A stretch of DNA of 50,968 bases from contig JAIKVZ010000046.1 in assembly GCA_024685285.1 (NCBI GenBank), positions 1 to 50,968 of the forward strand, written 5' to 3'. The notes beneath the pieces were generated by a model. It did no database searches and was not told where the DNA came from. It was given only the letters and a program-made list of their open reading frames with translations. Both the position numbers and the translations under genes were made by a program. The DNA comes from Bacteroidales bacterium (GTDB taxonomy: Bacteria > Bacteroidota > Bacteroidia > Bacteroidales > P3). Positions 1-8,752 of this stretch are shown piece after piece. Positions within the stretch are counted from its first letter, which is position 1; the number at the start of each line of letters is the position of its first letter.

Positions 1-107
1 TCGTTGCTCGTCAAAGACAACATGATGGAATTGTTGTCCACAGCACCCCAGCCCATCAGCGAGTGTGCTCCATTCAACCAGTTGTCCTTGAATTTTGGAT
101 AGCATAT
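1..107 (-). other. Open frame fragment at window edge, unidentified
   Basis: Directly after the stop of the broken DUF1016 gene the minus strand has two open frames that run off the window. One has no start codon, follows a TAG at 108-110 and reads YPKFKDNWLNGAHSLMGWG and onward; its composition looks protein-like. The other starts with an ATG at 105 (MLSKIQGQLVEW). I recognise neither. The first fits an internal remnant of another gene joined here by rearrangement. Which frame is coding, if any, cannot be decided from 107 bases. Confidence 0.25.
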
Positions 108-114
108 CTATTTG

Positions 115-906
115 TTAATTTTTTTTAGGAAACACTAATGGGTCAATAAGTATAAAACAGCGCAATATACGATGGTAAAAAACCAAATCGACATGATAAT
201 GGTGATTGTTTATCGTCAACGGATATTGTCGTCCATAAAGGGAGAATCCTTTGCCAAGTTCGAGCAAGAAGGTTTGCATATTGTCTATTAGACGTTGCTC
301 CAATTCACTCTCGGAATATATGTCTTTCATGCCAAGGAATTCAAGGGTGTAGGTACTCTTTACAACATCCTGCGGCTTTTGCACGGTCTGTCCATCACGT
401 GCCAGTTGAAGTATGCCTTGCTTATCCTTGCTTACTGCCAATCGAAGAAAGAGTCCACTCTCCATCTGGCGGTGTAGCGAACGCACATCCCAATTGCCAG
501 ACACACATTCTTTCTCGTAGAACTCACGCTCCAACGGGTTGTCAATCGTTATCAGCTCACAAATATGCGACCATGTTAATTTGTCAGACGTCTGACAAAT
601 TGGGTACATTAGGTAAAACTTGCGCATATTGTTCAGGTTAGGACGACTGTATCCACGTCCCAAGCGTACGCGAAGCATCTGTGACAAGTTGGTCAAAAGA
701 GATTTTCCGTATTCCGCTCGAGCATTACCAGCTTGTTCAAATTCCACAATATATTTACCAACATTCCAATATGTGTTCTTGACCGTCGTGTTAATATTGA
801 CAGCCAATTGTGTTCGGCCATGCTCTATTTCGTTGACAATTTTATCAACAAGAGGCAACAACTCAACTTTCCGGTCTTCCACAGCGTAAATCATAGGAAT
901 TACCAA
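115..906 (-). pseudogene. Truncated DUF1016 (YhcG-like) PD-(D/E)xK nuclease
   Basis: The reading frame gives 263 residues. Residues 1-165 or so match the DUF1016 N-terminal helical domain (TYWNVGKYIVEFEQ, LRVRLGRGYSRPNLNNMRKFY). The nuclease domain then begins (EFLGMKDIYSESELEQRLI, YHVDLVFYHRILRCFILID). In full-length relatives the last strand continues with an acidic-x-Lys motif and about 70-80 more residues. Here the match stops after FILID and the frame ends seven residues later (PLVFPKKN), so the catalytic lysine and the rest of the fold are missing. I infer an inactive remnant. Family members are often found near type I restriction-modification genes, but none is visible here. Its promoter box at 929-936 is intact, so it may still be transcribed. 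Start ATG at 906; an in-frame ATG 12 bases later is an alternative. Confidence 0.75.
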
Positions 907-928
907 TGTTTTAATATATTTCCGACTG

Positions 929-936
929 CAAAGATA
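929..936 (-). promoter_or_regulatory. Promoter -7 box upstream of the DUF1016 remnant
   Basis: On the minus strand this reads TATCTTTG, the Bacteroidetes -7 consensus, 22 bases before the ATG at 906. It sits in a T-rich stretch, and the base just outside the box is a C (TATCTTTGC), as in most promoters of this window. Confidence 0.6.
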
Positions 937-1027
937 CGTTTTTTTTCAAAACTGGCAAAATATTTCGCACCCGCAAAGTCAATATATTGATTTTCAATCA
1001 GTTGGCAGATGCGATGTAACGTGATGA

Positions 1028-1092
1028 ATATCAGTCCGTTAGATAGGTTAGGTTCGGGTTAAGGTCGGGTTAAGGTCGGGTAGGGGTCGGAG
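1028..1092 (+). repeat. G-rich dispersed repeat, copy 1
   Basis: The core at 1046-1092 reads as units: GGTTAGGTTC, GGGTTAAGGTC, GGGTTAAGGTC, GGGTAGGGGTC, GGAGG. The flank at 1028-1045 (ATATCAGT...TTAGATA) is also shared with copy 2. Four further copies lie at 12763-12828 (same strand), 21876-21929, 30278-30342 and 45098-45166 (opposite strand). This copy lies 57 bases past the cca stop and upstream of the DUF1016 promoter. The G-rich strand has almost no C, so it cannot fold as an ordinary hairpin. The rest of the gap 907-1148 shows only the DUF1016 promoter. Confidence 0.9.
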
Positions 1093-1148
1093 GTCTATGC
1101 ACGGGCTCCGAACAAATGGTGGTGGTGCTGTATCTCAAGTACTGATAT

Positions 1149-2654
1149 TCAGATTGTTGATACTGGTTTTAGCCCTAATTTGGCGGCTTCGTCCATCATC
1201 ATCTGCAGGGCTGCCTCGCGGTCGTTGGGTATGCGGCCGTCGAGGATGGCGTCTTTGATGGCATCTTTGATTATGCCGATTTCACGGCACGGCGGCAGGG
1301 CGAAAGTGGTCATGATGTCTTCGCCCGAGACGGGTGGCTGGAAGTTGCGTATGCGGTCTTTCTCCTCAAGTTCCACCAATTTTTGGCGCACCAAGGCGAA
1401 GTTGGCCAAGTAGCGTCGCACCTTGGTTTCGTTTTTCGACGTAATATCGGCCTCGCAGAGTGTCATCAGGTCGTCGATGTCGTCGCCGGCGTCGAAGAGC
1501 AGTCGGCGCACCGCCGAGTCGGTCACCTCGTCTTCGGCCAGGATTATGGGCCTGAGGTGAAGCATGACGAGTTTTTCTACATATTTCATCTTGGCGTCGA
1601 GCGGCAGGCGCAGGTTGGCGAAGATGCGTTTCACCATGCGGCTGCCCCGAGCTTCGTGGCCGTGGAAGGTCCATCCTGATTGAGGGTCGTAGCGTTTGGT
1701 GCATGGCTTGCCGATGTCGTGCAGCAGGGCCGCCCAACGCAGCCATAGATTGTCGCTCTTCGAGGCCACATGGTCGAGCACCTCGAGGGTGTGGTAGAAA
1801 TTGTCCTTGTGGCTGCGCCCCTCGACAGTCTCGGTGCCTTTGAGGGCCGACAGTTCGGGGAATATGATGGGCAGCAGGCCGCTCTTGTCGAGTAGTTTGA
1901 AGCCAATAGAGGGCACCTGCGAGAGCATTATTTTGTTGAGCTCGGTGGTTATGCGCTCGTGCGAGACGATGCTGATACGGCTGGCGTTGCGGCCTATGGC
2001 GGCAAAGGTGTCGTCGGCAATGCGGAAGCGTAGCTGGGTGGCGAAACGTACGGCACGCATCATGCGCAGTGGGTCGTCGCTAAAGGTGATGTCGGGCTCG
2101 AGGGGGGTGCGCAGCAATCCGGCATCGAGGTCGCGTATGCCTCCAAAGGGGTCGAGCAGGGTGCCGAAGCAGTCGGCGTTGAGCGCCACGGCCATTGCGT
2201 TGATGGTAAAATCGCGCCGGTTTTGGTCGTCTTGCAGGGTGCCGTTTTCGACAATGGGCTTGCGGCTGTCGTTGCGGTAGCTCTCGCGGCGGGCTCCAAC
2301 AAACTCGACCTGCCACAACTCGCCGTTATGGTGCAGGTTGAACGAGGCTGTGCCGAAATTCTTGAACACCGAGACCTTTGTCGCGCTGAAGCCTTTCTGT
2401 TCCAAATCGTTCACAGCCTTGGCGGCGGCGTGGGCCAGTTCTATGCCTATGCTCGGCGCGCCGTCGGTTTCTGGACTTTTGGTTTGGTCGGGTTGCTCTT
2501 GTTGCGGCTTGCAGCACACAATGTCGATATCGGTACAGTGACGTCCAAGGAAATAGTCGCGAACAACTCCGCCCACAGCATAGGCCTGCACACCGATTTC
2601 ATCGGCGGCGCGGCCAACAATGGCGTATACGGGGTTGTCGAGTTGGACGTCCAT
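1149..2654 (-). CDS. cca: CCA tRNA nucleotidyltransferase / poly(A) polymerase family, HD domain
   Basis: This enzyme adds or repairs the 3' CCA end of tRNA from CTP and ATP in the cytoplasm. The head domain carries GGVVRD (28-33) and the metal-binding TDIDIV (41-46), followed by RRDFTINAMA (146-155), DPFGG (168-172) and DDPLRMMRAVRFA (193-205). An HD-type hydrolase motif HDIGKP is at 312-317, so it is the head-plus-HD class common in Bacteroidetes (501 residues, a usual length). Between TDIDIV and the next strand there is a charged Gln/Pro-rich insert (about residues 48-68) that looks like a surface loop. The gene starts 6 bases after the stop of the YwqK-like lipoprotein gene, so the two are probably co-transcribed. 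Adding CCA rather than A alone is inferred from the single-copy context and not proven. Confidence 0.9.
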   Translation of the reverse strand: MDVQLDNPVYAIVGRAADEIGVQAYAVGGVVRDYFLGRHCTDIDIVCCKPQQEQPDQTKSPETDGAPSIGIELAHAAAKAVNDLEQKGFSATKVSVFKNFGTASFNLHHNGELWQVEFVGARRESYRNDSRKPIVENGTLQDDQNRRDFTINAMAVALNADCFGTLLDPFGGIRDLDAGLLRTPLEPDITFSDDPLRMMRAVRFATQLRFRIADDTFAAIGRNASRISIVSHERITTELNKIMLSQVPSIGFKLLDKSGLLPIIFPELSALKGTETVEGRSHKDNFYHTLEVLDHVASKSDNLWLRWAALLHDIGKPCTKRYDPQSGWTFHGHEARGSRMVKRIFANLRLPLDAKMKYVEKLVMLHLRPIILAEDEVTDSAVRRLLFDAGDDIDDLMTLCEADITSKNETKVRRYLANFALVRQKLVELEEKDRIRNFQPPVSGEDIMTTFALPPCREIGIIKDAIKDAILDGRIPNDREAALQMMMDEAAKLGLKPVSTI

Positions 2655-2660
2655 GGGGTA

Positions 2661-3278
2661 TTAGTATTGTTTTGTTGTCACAAGGTTGCCGTCGCGGTCG
2701 TAAACCTCCCAGGTGCCAGTGCGCTGGCCGCCACTGTACTGGCCGAGGTAGTAGGGCGAGCCGTTGTCGCGGTAGACGTTGTAGCGGCCCTCCTCAAGTC
2801 CGTTCACAAAGGTGGCCTCGGTCTGGACCTGTCCGTTCGGGTAGTAGAACAGCCAGCGGCCTTGTCGAACTCCGCCCACTGTTATGCCGTTGCTGCGAGG
2901 GGTACAGGTGCTGTAGAACTGGTGCCAGCCTATGGTGTCGGCTTTGTGCAGGCACACAGTTGCCGGGGTCTCGCCCTCGCCCAGCTCGGTAACGGTAAGC
3001 GAGTCGTAGGTGGCGGAGAAGTAGGGCTTCCCGTCCTCTTTATAGAACTGCCAGTTGGTTCCGGTGGGGTATTCGGTACCGAATGTGGCAGTGGCAAACA
3101 GTTTGCCGCTGGGGTAGTAGTAGCGCCACTCGCCCTCGGGCTGGCCGGTCTTGCTGTTGTATATTTTTTCGGCTTGCAGCGAGCCGTCGGCACGTGTGTC
3201 GACCACCTTGTTGTGCTTGCGTTGGCAGGCACCGCCCAGCAGGGCTATGGCTATGAGTATGATTGTCAGTTGTTTCAT
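2661..3278 (-). CDS. YwqK/MORN-like repeat lipoprotein
   Basis: A 205-residue protein with a lipoprotein signal (MKQLTIILIAIALLGGAC), so it is expected to be lipid-anchored in the envelope. The body has repeated MORN-variant units with the pattern G-x-W-x-YYYPSG-x-L: GEWRYYYPSGKLFATATF, GRWLFYYPNGQVQTEATF, GRYNVYRDNG and GTWEVYDRDGNLV. Such proteins are often annotated as 'toxin-antitoxin system YwqK family antitoxin', but no toxin partner is present and that name says little about function. I chose the ATG at 3278 rather than the upstream in-frame ATG at 3350 because a TATCTTTG box lies at 3305-3312 and the lipoprotein signal begins here. It leads the operon with cca. Confidence 0.8.
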   Translation of the reverse strand: MKQLTIILIAIALLGGACQRKHNKVVDTRADGSLQAEKIYNSKTGQPEGEWRYYYPSGKLFATATFGTEYPTGTNWQFYKEDGKPYFSATYDSLTVTELGEGETPATVCLHKADTIGWHQFYSTCTPRSNGITVGGVRQGRWLFYYPNGQVQTEATFVNGLEEGRYNVYRDNGSPYYLGQYSGGQRTGTWEVYDRDGNLVTTKQY

Positions 3279-3304
3279 TGTTTTCGATGTTTGGTTTTTC
3301 GGTG

Positions 3305-3312
3305 CAAAGATA
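3305..3312 (-). promoter_or_regulatory. Promoter -7 box of the ywqK-like/cca operon
   Basis: The minus strand reads TATCTTTG followed by CACC, 26 bases before the ATG at 3278. It decides the start of the lipoprotein gene, since the upstream alternative ATG would not be on the transcript. Confidence 0.7.
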
Positions 3313-3397
3313 CAAAAAAAAACCGAATGGCAGAAAAATGCGAGCGCCAAAAAGGTTCAACTTCCTGGCGCTCGCTGTTGTTTATGTGCCGGTGGGT

Positions 3398-4234
3398 TTA
3401 GTATTTGTAGAAACCTTCGCCGGTTTTGCGGCCCAGCAGACCGGCACGCACCATCTTGCGTAGCAGGGGGTGGGGACGGTATTTGGGGTCGCCGAATTCT
3501 TTGTAGAGCACCTCCATGATGGCCAAGTTGACATCGTTGCCGATGAGGTCGGCCAAAGCCAGCGGGCCCATGGGGTGGTTGGCACCGAGCTGCATACATT
3601 TGTCGATGTCTTCGGCGCTTGCAATGCCGTCGGCCAGGATGCCCACAGCCTCGTTGATCATGGGTATAAGTATGCGGTTGACCACGAAGCCGGGAGCCTC
3701 TTTGACTTCGACGGGCTGCTTGCCGATTTCGGTGGCGAGGGCCATGATGTTCTTGCACACCTCGTCGCTGGTGAGCTGGCCGCGGATTACTTCGACCAGT
3801 GCCATGCGGTCGGCGGGGTTGAAGAAGTGCATACCGATGAATTGGGCCGGACGTTTGGTGCAGGCGGCTATCTCGGTGATGGAGAGGCTCGACGAGTTGG
3901 TGGCGAAGACGGTCTCGGGTTTGCAGATGCCGTCGAGCTCGGTAAAGACGTCTTTCTTGAGCTGCATTTCCTCGACGGCGGCTTCGATGACGAGGTCGGC
4001 GTCGGCAAAGGTGGTGTAGTCGGTGGTGGTGCTGATGTTGGCCAGCAGGGCGTCGACGGCATCCTGGGTCATTTTGCCTTTCTCAACCAGTTTGGCATAG
4101 CCTTTGCCAATTGAACCCATTGCCTTGTCGAGGCTGGCCTGGGTGCGGCTCTTCATGGTGACGGGCATTTTGGCGGCGAAGGCTTTGACGATGCCTTTGG
4201 CCATGGTGCCGGTTCCTATAACGCAGATTTTCAT
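3398..4234 (-). CDS. hbd: 3-hydroxybutyryl-CoA dehydrogenase
   Basis: Reversibly oxidises 3-hydroxybutyryl-CoA to acetoacetyl-CoA, a cytoplasmic step of butyrate formation and of amino-acid fermentation. It aligns with clostridial Hbd along its whole length (278 residues): TNSSSLSIT (112-120), the catalytic-region GMHFFNP (134-140, His136), [18 protein letters not shown] and [16 protein letters not shown], ending GEGFYKY. The nucleotide-binding loop reads GTGTMAKG (7-14), with Ala where NAD enzymes have the third Gly. The end of the second strand is KSR (28-30) where NAD-type Hbd has an Asp. Both changes favour NADP(H); this is an inference. It follows crt by 33 bases in the same direction. 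No thiolase or butyryl-CoA dehydrogenase is in the window. Confidence 0.92.
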   Translation of the reverse strand: MKICVIGTGTMAKGIVKAFAAKMPVTMKSRTQASLDKAMGSIGKGYAKLVEKGKMTQDAVDALLANISTTTDYTTFADADLVIEAAVEEMQLKKDVFTELDGICKPETVFATNSSSLSITEIAACTKRPAQFIGMHFFNPADRMALVEVIRGQLTSDEVCKNIMALATEIGKQPVEVKEAPGFVVNRILIPMINEAVGILADGIASAEDIDKCMQLGANHPMGPLALADLIGNDVNLAIMEVLYKEFGDPKYRPHPLLRKMVRAGLLGRKTGEGFYKY

Positions 4235-4267
4235 AATGATAAATGTTTTATTTTTTAATGGTTTGAC

Positions 4268-5047
4268 TTATTTGCCTTGGAATTGTACTTTCTCCTTTTT
4301 CAGGAAGGCGGCCATGCCGTTTTTCTGGTCTTCGGTCGAGAAGCACTGGCCGAATTTGGCGCTTTCGTAGGCTATGGCTTCGTCGGCGGCGAGGTCATAC
4401 TCGGCGTTGATGCAGTCTTTGGCCAGTTTGATTGCCACCGGTGCGTTCTTGCATATCTGCTGGGCCATCTGCATGGCTGCCGGCAGCAGTTCGGGCTGGG
4501 GGTACACGGCGTTGACGAGGCCTATGCGCAGTGCTTCGTCGGCACGTATGGCCGAGCCGGTGTAGATGAGCTGTTTGGCCATTCCCATGCCAACAAGTTT
4601 GGCCAGACGGTAGGTGCCGCTGAAGCCCGGTATGATGCCCAGTCCCACCTCGGGCTGGCCGAATTTGGCGTTGTCGCTGCATATACGTATGTCGCATGCC
4701 ATGGCCAGCTCGCAGCCTCCGCCCAAGGCGAACCCGTTGACGGCGGCTATGACCGGGATGGGCAGCTGCTCTATGCGGCGGAACACGCCGGCTCCGCGCT
4801 TGCCGAACTCTTCGCCGGCTTGGGGGCCAAGGGTTGCCATCTCGCTTATGTCGGCTCCGGCCACAAACGACTTTTCGCCGCTACCGGTTATTATCATCAC
4901 ACGGGTGGAGTTGAAGTCCAGGCTGCCGATGAAGCTGTTCATCTCGTTGAGGATGGTGCTGTTGAGTGCGTTGAGCGACTGCGGGGCCGCAATGGTCAAG
5001 GTGCACACGGGCCCCTCATGGGCTATCTGCAGATATTTGTATTCCAT
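4268..5047 (-). CDS. crt: Enoyl-CoA hydratase (crotonase)
   Basis: Hydrates crotonyl-CoA to 3-hydroxybutyryl-CoA (or the reverse) in the cytoplasm, next to Hbd in the pathway and in the genome. The crotonase fold shows both oxyanion-hole segments, FVAGADI (61-67) and ALGGGCEL (107-114), and the two catalytic glutamates, Glu113 in GCEL and Glu133 in PEVGLG. Length 259 residues is normal. A promoter-like TAAATTTG box lies at 5075-5082, 28 bases upstream of the ATG, so crt-hbd is probably a two-gene unit separate from porX. Sequence alone cannot exclude a wider substrate range. Confidence 0.9.
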   Translation of the reverse strand: MEYKYLQIAHEGPVCTLTIAAPQSLNALNSTILNEMNSFIGSLDFNSTRVMIITGSGEKSFVAGADISEMATLGPQAGEEFGKRGAGVFRRIEQLPIPVIAAVNGFALGGGCELAMACDIRICSDNAKFGQPEVGLGIIPGFSGTYRLAKLVGMGMAKQLIYTGSAIRADEALRIGLVNAVYPQPELLPAAMQMAQQICKNAPVAIKLAKDCINAEYDLAADEAIAYESAKFGQCFSTEDQKNGMAAFLKKEKVQFQGK

Positions 5048-5074
5048 AGTTTGGTTTGTTTAAAAACGATTTTG

Positions 5075-5082
5075 CAAATTTA
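5075..5082 (-). promoter_or_regulatory. Putative promoter -7 box of crt-hbd
   Basis: The minus strand reads TAAATTTG, matching TAnnTTTG, 28 bases before the crt start and just after the porX stop. It is the only candidate in the 76-base gap. Confidence 0.5.
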
Positions 5083-5123
5083 CGCAAAAAAATTTAATTG
5101 GCGGCCGATTGGGTTCGATTTTT

Positions 5124-6674
5124 TTATTTTGGGCGCAGCATGATGAAGGGCACCAAGCACTCTTCGAGCGAGATGCCGCCGTGCTGGAAGGTGTTCATGT
5201 AGTACTGCACATACTGGTTGTAGTTGTTGGGATAGGCAAAAAAGTCGTTTTCGTGGCAGAATATGTAGGGCGAGGTTACGTGCAGACGGGGCAGGAATAT
5301 CTTCGACGGGTCTTTGACCTCGAAGACGTCGCGCGGGTTGTAGTCGAGCAGTCGGCCCTGCTTGTAGCGCAGGTTGACGCTTATCTCGCGGTCGCCTTTG
5401 ACGCGCACCGGCCTGTCTATGCGCACCGAGCCGTGATCGGTGGTTATGAGCAGGTTGACGTCGCGTGTCGCCAGGTCGGCAATGACCTCCATGAGCGGCG
5501 AGTGCTCGAGCCACGAGAGGGTGAGCGAGCGGTAGGCGCGCTCGTCGCCGGCCAGCTCGCGCACTATGTCGGAGTCGGTGCGAGCGTGCGAGAGCATATC
5601 TATAAAGTTATATATAATAACGTTGAGCCTGTTCTGCATGAGGCTCGGTATGCGTTCAACCAGTTTGTGGCCATACTGGGCGTTGAGCACCTTGTGGTAC
5701 GAGTGCTTTATGCCCAGCCCGTGGCGGCGCAGGTTCTCGTCGAGGAGTTCGTTCTCATACTGGTTCTTCCAGCCCTCCTCGTTCTCGCCAACCCAGTACT
5801 GCGGATATTTGCGCTCTATCTCCGACGGCATGAGGCCGCTGAACATGGCGTTGCGGGCAAACTGGGTGGTGGTGGGCAGTATGGTGTAGTATAAGTCGTC
5901 GCGCTCGGTGCGGAAGTAGTGCTCCACGGCGTTCTGTATGTATTTCCACTGGTCGTAGCGGAAGTTGTCGATAACAATCAGGAAGGTGGGCTTCTCCTCG
6001 GCCAGCAGGGGGAACATCTTCTCGCGCAGCACGGTGGTTGACATCAGAGGCTTCTCGGCGGCGCCGCTCAGCCAGTCCATATAGTTGCGCTCGTAGAAGC
6101 GGCAGAACTGGCGGTTGGCCTCGGCCTTCTGAGATATGAATATGTCGTGAATGTTGGCGTCATCGGTGGCCGAGAGTTCCAGCTCCCAGTACACCAGCTT
6201 GCGGTAGAGCTCCACCCACTCGTCGGCGGTCATGTTGCCGGCCAGCTCCATGCCTATCTCGCGGAACTGCTGCTGGTATGAGAGGGTCGACTTCTGCGAC
6301 CGCAGGCGGCGTGCCTCGGTGTGTTTCTTTAGGGTGAGCAGAATCTGGTTGGGGTTGACGGGCTTGATGAGGTAGTCGCTGATCTTGCTGCCGAGGGCCT
6401 CGTCCATGATGTGCTCCTCTTCGCTTTTGGTAATCATGATCACGGGTACCTGTGGGTACTTCTCCTTGATAACGCTTAGGGTGTCGAGGCCGCTGAGGCC
6501 CGGCATATTCTCGTCGAGGAAGACAATGTCGACAGCCTGTTCGCCGAGGGAGTCGAGAGCGTCGGCGCCGCTGGTCACGGCAATCACGGTGTAGCCGCGT
6601 TCTTCGAGGAAAAGGATGTGGGGCTTGAGGAGGTCGATCTCGTCGTCGGCCCATAGAATTGTGAGGTTTGACAT
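5124..6674 (-). CDS. porX: PorX: response regulator with PglZ phosphatase-like domain (type IX secretion)
   Basis: The 516-residue protein has an N-terminal receiver domain (ILWADDE at 6-12, phospho-acceptor Asp54 in FLDENMPG, and the conserved Lys in DYLIKPVNP). A helical linker follows, then a C-terminal PglZ/alkaline-phosphatase-superfamily domain (FLIVIDNFRYDQW, TILPTTTQFARNAMFSG, TTDHGSVRID, FCHENDFFAYPN). This architecture is that of PorX, the regulator of the type IX secretion system in Porphyromonas and relatives, where it works with the sensor PorY and a sigma factor. Neither partner is in this window. The start ATG at 6674 puts the first beta strand directly at the N terminus, as expected. 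The gap to typA (6675-6789) has no clear TAnnTTTG box, so its promoter is uncertain. Confidence 0.9.
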   Translation of the reverse strand: MSNLTILWADDEIDLLKPHILFLEERGYTVIAVTSGADALDSLGEQAVDIVFLDENMPGLSGLDTLSVIKEKYPQVPVIMITKSEEEHIMDEALGSKISDYLIKPVNPNQILLTLKKHTEARRLRSQKSTLSYQQQFREIGMELAGNMTADEWVELYRKLVYWELELSATDDANIHDIFISQKAEANRQFCRFYERNYMDWLSGAAEKPLMSTTVLREKMFPLLAEEKPTFLIVIDNFRYDQWKYIQNAVEHYFRTERDDLYYTILPTTTQFARNAMFSGLMPSEIERKYPQYWVGENEEGWKNQYENELLDENLRRHGLGIKHSYHKVLNAQYGHKLVERIPSLMQNRLNVIIYNFIDMLSHARTDSDIVRELAGDERAYRSLTLSWLEHSPLMEVIADLATRDVNLLITTDHGSVRIDRPVRVKGDREISVNLRYKQGRLLDYNPRDVFEVKDPSKIFLPRLHVTSPYIFCHENDFFAYPNNYNQYVQYYMNTFQHGGISLEECLVPFIMLRPK

Positions 6675-6789
6675 AATTGCGACGTGTTAGAGTACAATAT
6701 AAACGGCGCAACGCCACATTTATTGTCCCGCCCGATGAAAAAAACATCCAGACACCTCCAAAGTGAAACCATTACTGGTGGCAATGGCT

Positions 6790-8631
6790 TCATTCTTCGT
6801 TGTCACGGTTACCGGCTGCGATGGCGGCACGCTTGCGCTCTATCTCGTCGAGGATTATCTTGCGGATGCGGAGGCTGTGGGGGGTGATTTCGAGGTATTC
6901 GTCATCGCGTATGTACTCCATGGCCTCCTCGAGGCTCATCTTGATGGCGGGGCTACAGGTGCTCTTCTCGTCGGCGCTCTTGGTGCGCATGTTGGTGAGG
7001 TTCTTGGCGGTGACGACGTTGATGACGATGTCGTTGCCGGGCCGCAGGCTTTCGCCTATGACCTGACCGGCGTAGACGTGGTCGCCGGGTTCGATGAAGA
7101 ATGGACCGCGGTCTTGCAGCTTGCTGATGCTGTAGGCGGTAGCTTCGCCGGTTTCTTTGGCAATTAGGGCGCCGTATTTGTGGTCGTCGATGTCGCCTTT
7201 CCAGGGTTGGAATTCGAGGAAGCGGTGGGCTATGACGGCTTCGCCGCCCGTGGCGGTGAGGAGGGTGTTGCGCAGGCCTATGATGCCGCGCGAGGGGATG
7301 GTGAAGTCGAGCTGCACGCGGTCGCCCTTGGTGTCGATGGTGCCCACCTCGCCTTTGCGGCGGGTGACGATGTCGATGACTTTGCTGGAGTGCTCTTCGG
7401 GCACGAGGACGGTGAGCTGCTCGACGGGCTCGCAGCGCTGGCCGTCGATTTCGCGTATGATGACCCGTGGCTGGCCCACCTGCAGTTCGTATCCCTCGCG
7501 GCGCATGGTCTCGATGAGGACGCTGAGGTGCATGATGCCGCGTCCGTAGACGAGGAGCCGGTCGGGCGAGTCGGTCTCTTCGATGCGCATGGCGAGGTTT
7601 TTTTCGAGCTCGGCATAGAGGCGGTCGCGCAGGTGGCGGCTGGTGACGTATTTGCCCTCTTTGCCGAAGAAGGGCGAGTTGTTGATGGTGAAGAGCATTG
7701 ACATGGTGGGCTCGTCGACCTTGATGGGCGGCAGAGCCTCGGGGTTGACGCTGTCGCAGATGGTGTCGCCGATTTCGAACATGACGTTTTTGTCGAGTTC
7801 CATGAGTACGGCGCATATCTCGCCGGCTTCGACGGTTTGTTTGGTGCGTTCTTTGCCGAGGCCCTCGAAGGTGTAGAGCTCTTTGATTTTGCTGCCTATG
7901 TGGCTGCCGTCGCGTTTGACGAGGGTGATGCTCTGGCCGGCTTGGAGGGTGCCGCGGTGCAGGCGTCCCACGGCTATGCGGCCGAGGTAGGAGCTGTAGT
8001 CGAGCGAGGAGATCATCATCTGGGTGCTGCCGTCGTCGGTTTTGGGCTCGGGGATGTGCTCGATGATGAGGTCCATGAGGTAGCTGATGTCGTCGGTGGG
8101 GGTCTGCCAGTCTTCGCCCATCCAGCCCTGCTTGGCGCTGCCGTAGGCGGTGGGGAATTCGAGTTGGTCGTTGTTGGCGCCGAGGTTGAACATAAGGTCG
8201 AAGACGGCCTCCTGGGTGGCCTCGGGGTCGCAGTTGGGCTTGTCGACTTTATTGACGACCACTATTGGTTTGAGGCCCAGCTCGATGGCTTTCTGCAGCA
8301 CGAAGCGGGTCTGCGGCATGGGCCCCTCGAAGGCGTCGACCACCAGCAGCACGCCGTCGGCCATGTTGAGCACCCGCTCAACCTCGCCGCCAAAGTCGCT
8401 GTGGCCCGGGGTGTCGATGATGTTGATTTTGTAGCCCTTGTAGCGAACACTGACGTTCTTGGAGAGTATGGTGATGCCGCGTTCACGCTCGAGGTCGTTG
8501 TTGTCGAGTATGAGTTCGCCGGTCTCCTGGTTGTCTCTAAAAAGTTTGGCCTGATGGAGCATACGGTCGACGAGGGTGGTCTTGCCGTGGTCGACGTGGG
8601 CTATAATTGCAACATTTCGAATGTTTTGCAT
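6790..8631 (-). CDS. typA: Translational GTPase TypA/BipA
   Basis: Ribosome-associated GTPase of the elongation-factor G/LepA family, involved in ribosome assembly and stress adaptation. From the chosen start ([10 protein letters not shown]) it has G1 AHVDHGKTT (11-19), the [15 protein letters not shown]3 region and G4 NKVDKPN, then domains II, III and V and the TypA-specific C-terminal part ([27 protein letters not shown] end). 613 residues is the usual length. An in-frame ATG at 8661 lies inside the promoter box (8659-8666), so the ATG at 8631 is the start. Transcribed alone towards porX. Confidence 0.95.
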   Translation of the reverse strand: MQNIRNVAIIAHVDHGKTTLVDRMLHQAKLFRDNQETGELILDNNDLERERGITILSKNVSVRYKGYKINIIDTPGHSDFGGEVERVLNMADGVLLVVDAFEGPMPQTRFVLQKAIELGLKPIVVVNKVDKPNCDPEATQEAVFDLMFNLGANNDQLEFPTAYGSAKQGWMGEDWQTPTDDISYLMDLIIEHIPEPKTDDGSTQMMISSLDYSSYLGRIAVGRLHRGTLQAGQSITLVKRDGSHIGSKIKELYTFEGLGKERTKQTVEAGEICAVLMELDKNVMFEIGDTICDSVNPEALPPIKVDEPTMSMLFTINNSPFFGKEGKYVTSRHLRDRLYAELEKNLAMRIEETDSPDRLLVYGRGIMHLSVLIETMRREGYELQVGQPRVIIREIDGQRCEPVEQLTVLVPEEHSSKVIDIVTRRKGEVGTIDTKGDRVQLDFTIPSRGIIGLRNTLLTATGGEAVIAHRFLEFQPWKGDIDDHKYGALIAKETGEATAYSISKLQDRGPFFIEPGDHVYAGQVIGESLRPGNDIVINVVTAKNLTNMRTKSADEKSTCSPAIKMSLEEAMEYIRDDEYLEITPHSLRIRKIILDEIERKRAAIAAGNRDNEE

Positions 8632-8658
8632 TTCTCTGCTGTGTGTTGTTTGAACCTG

Positions 8659-8666
8659 CAAAGATA
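8659..8666 (-). promoter_or_regulatory. Promoter -7 box of typA
   Basis: The minus strand reads TATCTTTG followed by CAGG, 28 bases before the ATG at 8631. Divergent from the nfo promoter about 60 bases away. It rules out the longer typA frame. Confidence 0.7.
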
Positions 8667-8719
8667 CTGCTTTTTCCTGGAATGGCGAAAATAATTTTTG
8701 CTGTTAGCGTTTTTTTGTG

Positions 8720-8727
8720 TAATTTTG
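8720..8727 (+). promoter_or_regulatory. Promoter -7 box of nfo
   Basis: TAATTTTG, with a TTG about 20 bases upstream (near 8698) as a -33 element, and 25 bases before the nfo ATG. Confidence 0.65.
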
Positions 8728-8752
8728 CAAGCCATAAAACAGTTAGCAAACC

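Noticed and set aside
1028-1092. G-rich repeat as an intrinsic terminator
   Set aside because: The strand has almost no complementary bases, so no stem can form, and no U-tract follows.
2223-3401. Long plus-strand open frame (392 codons) across cca and the lipoprotein gene
   Set aside because: Antisense to two well-supported genes; no family resemblance and no promoter. It is a by-product of GC-rich codon use.
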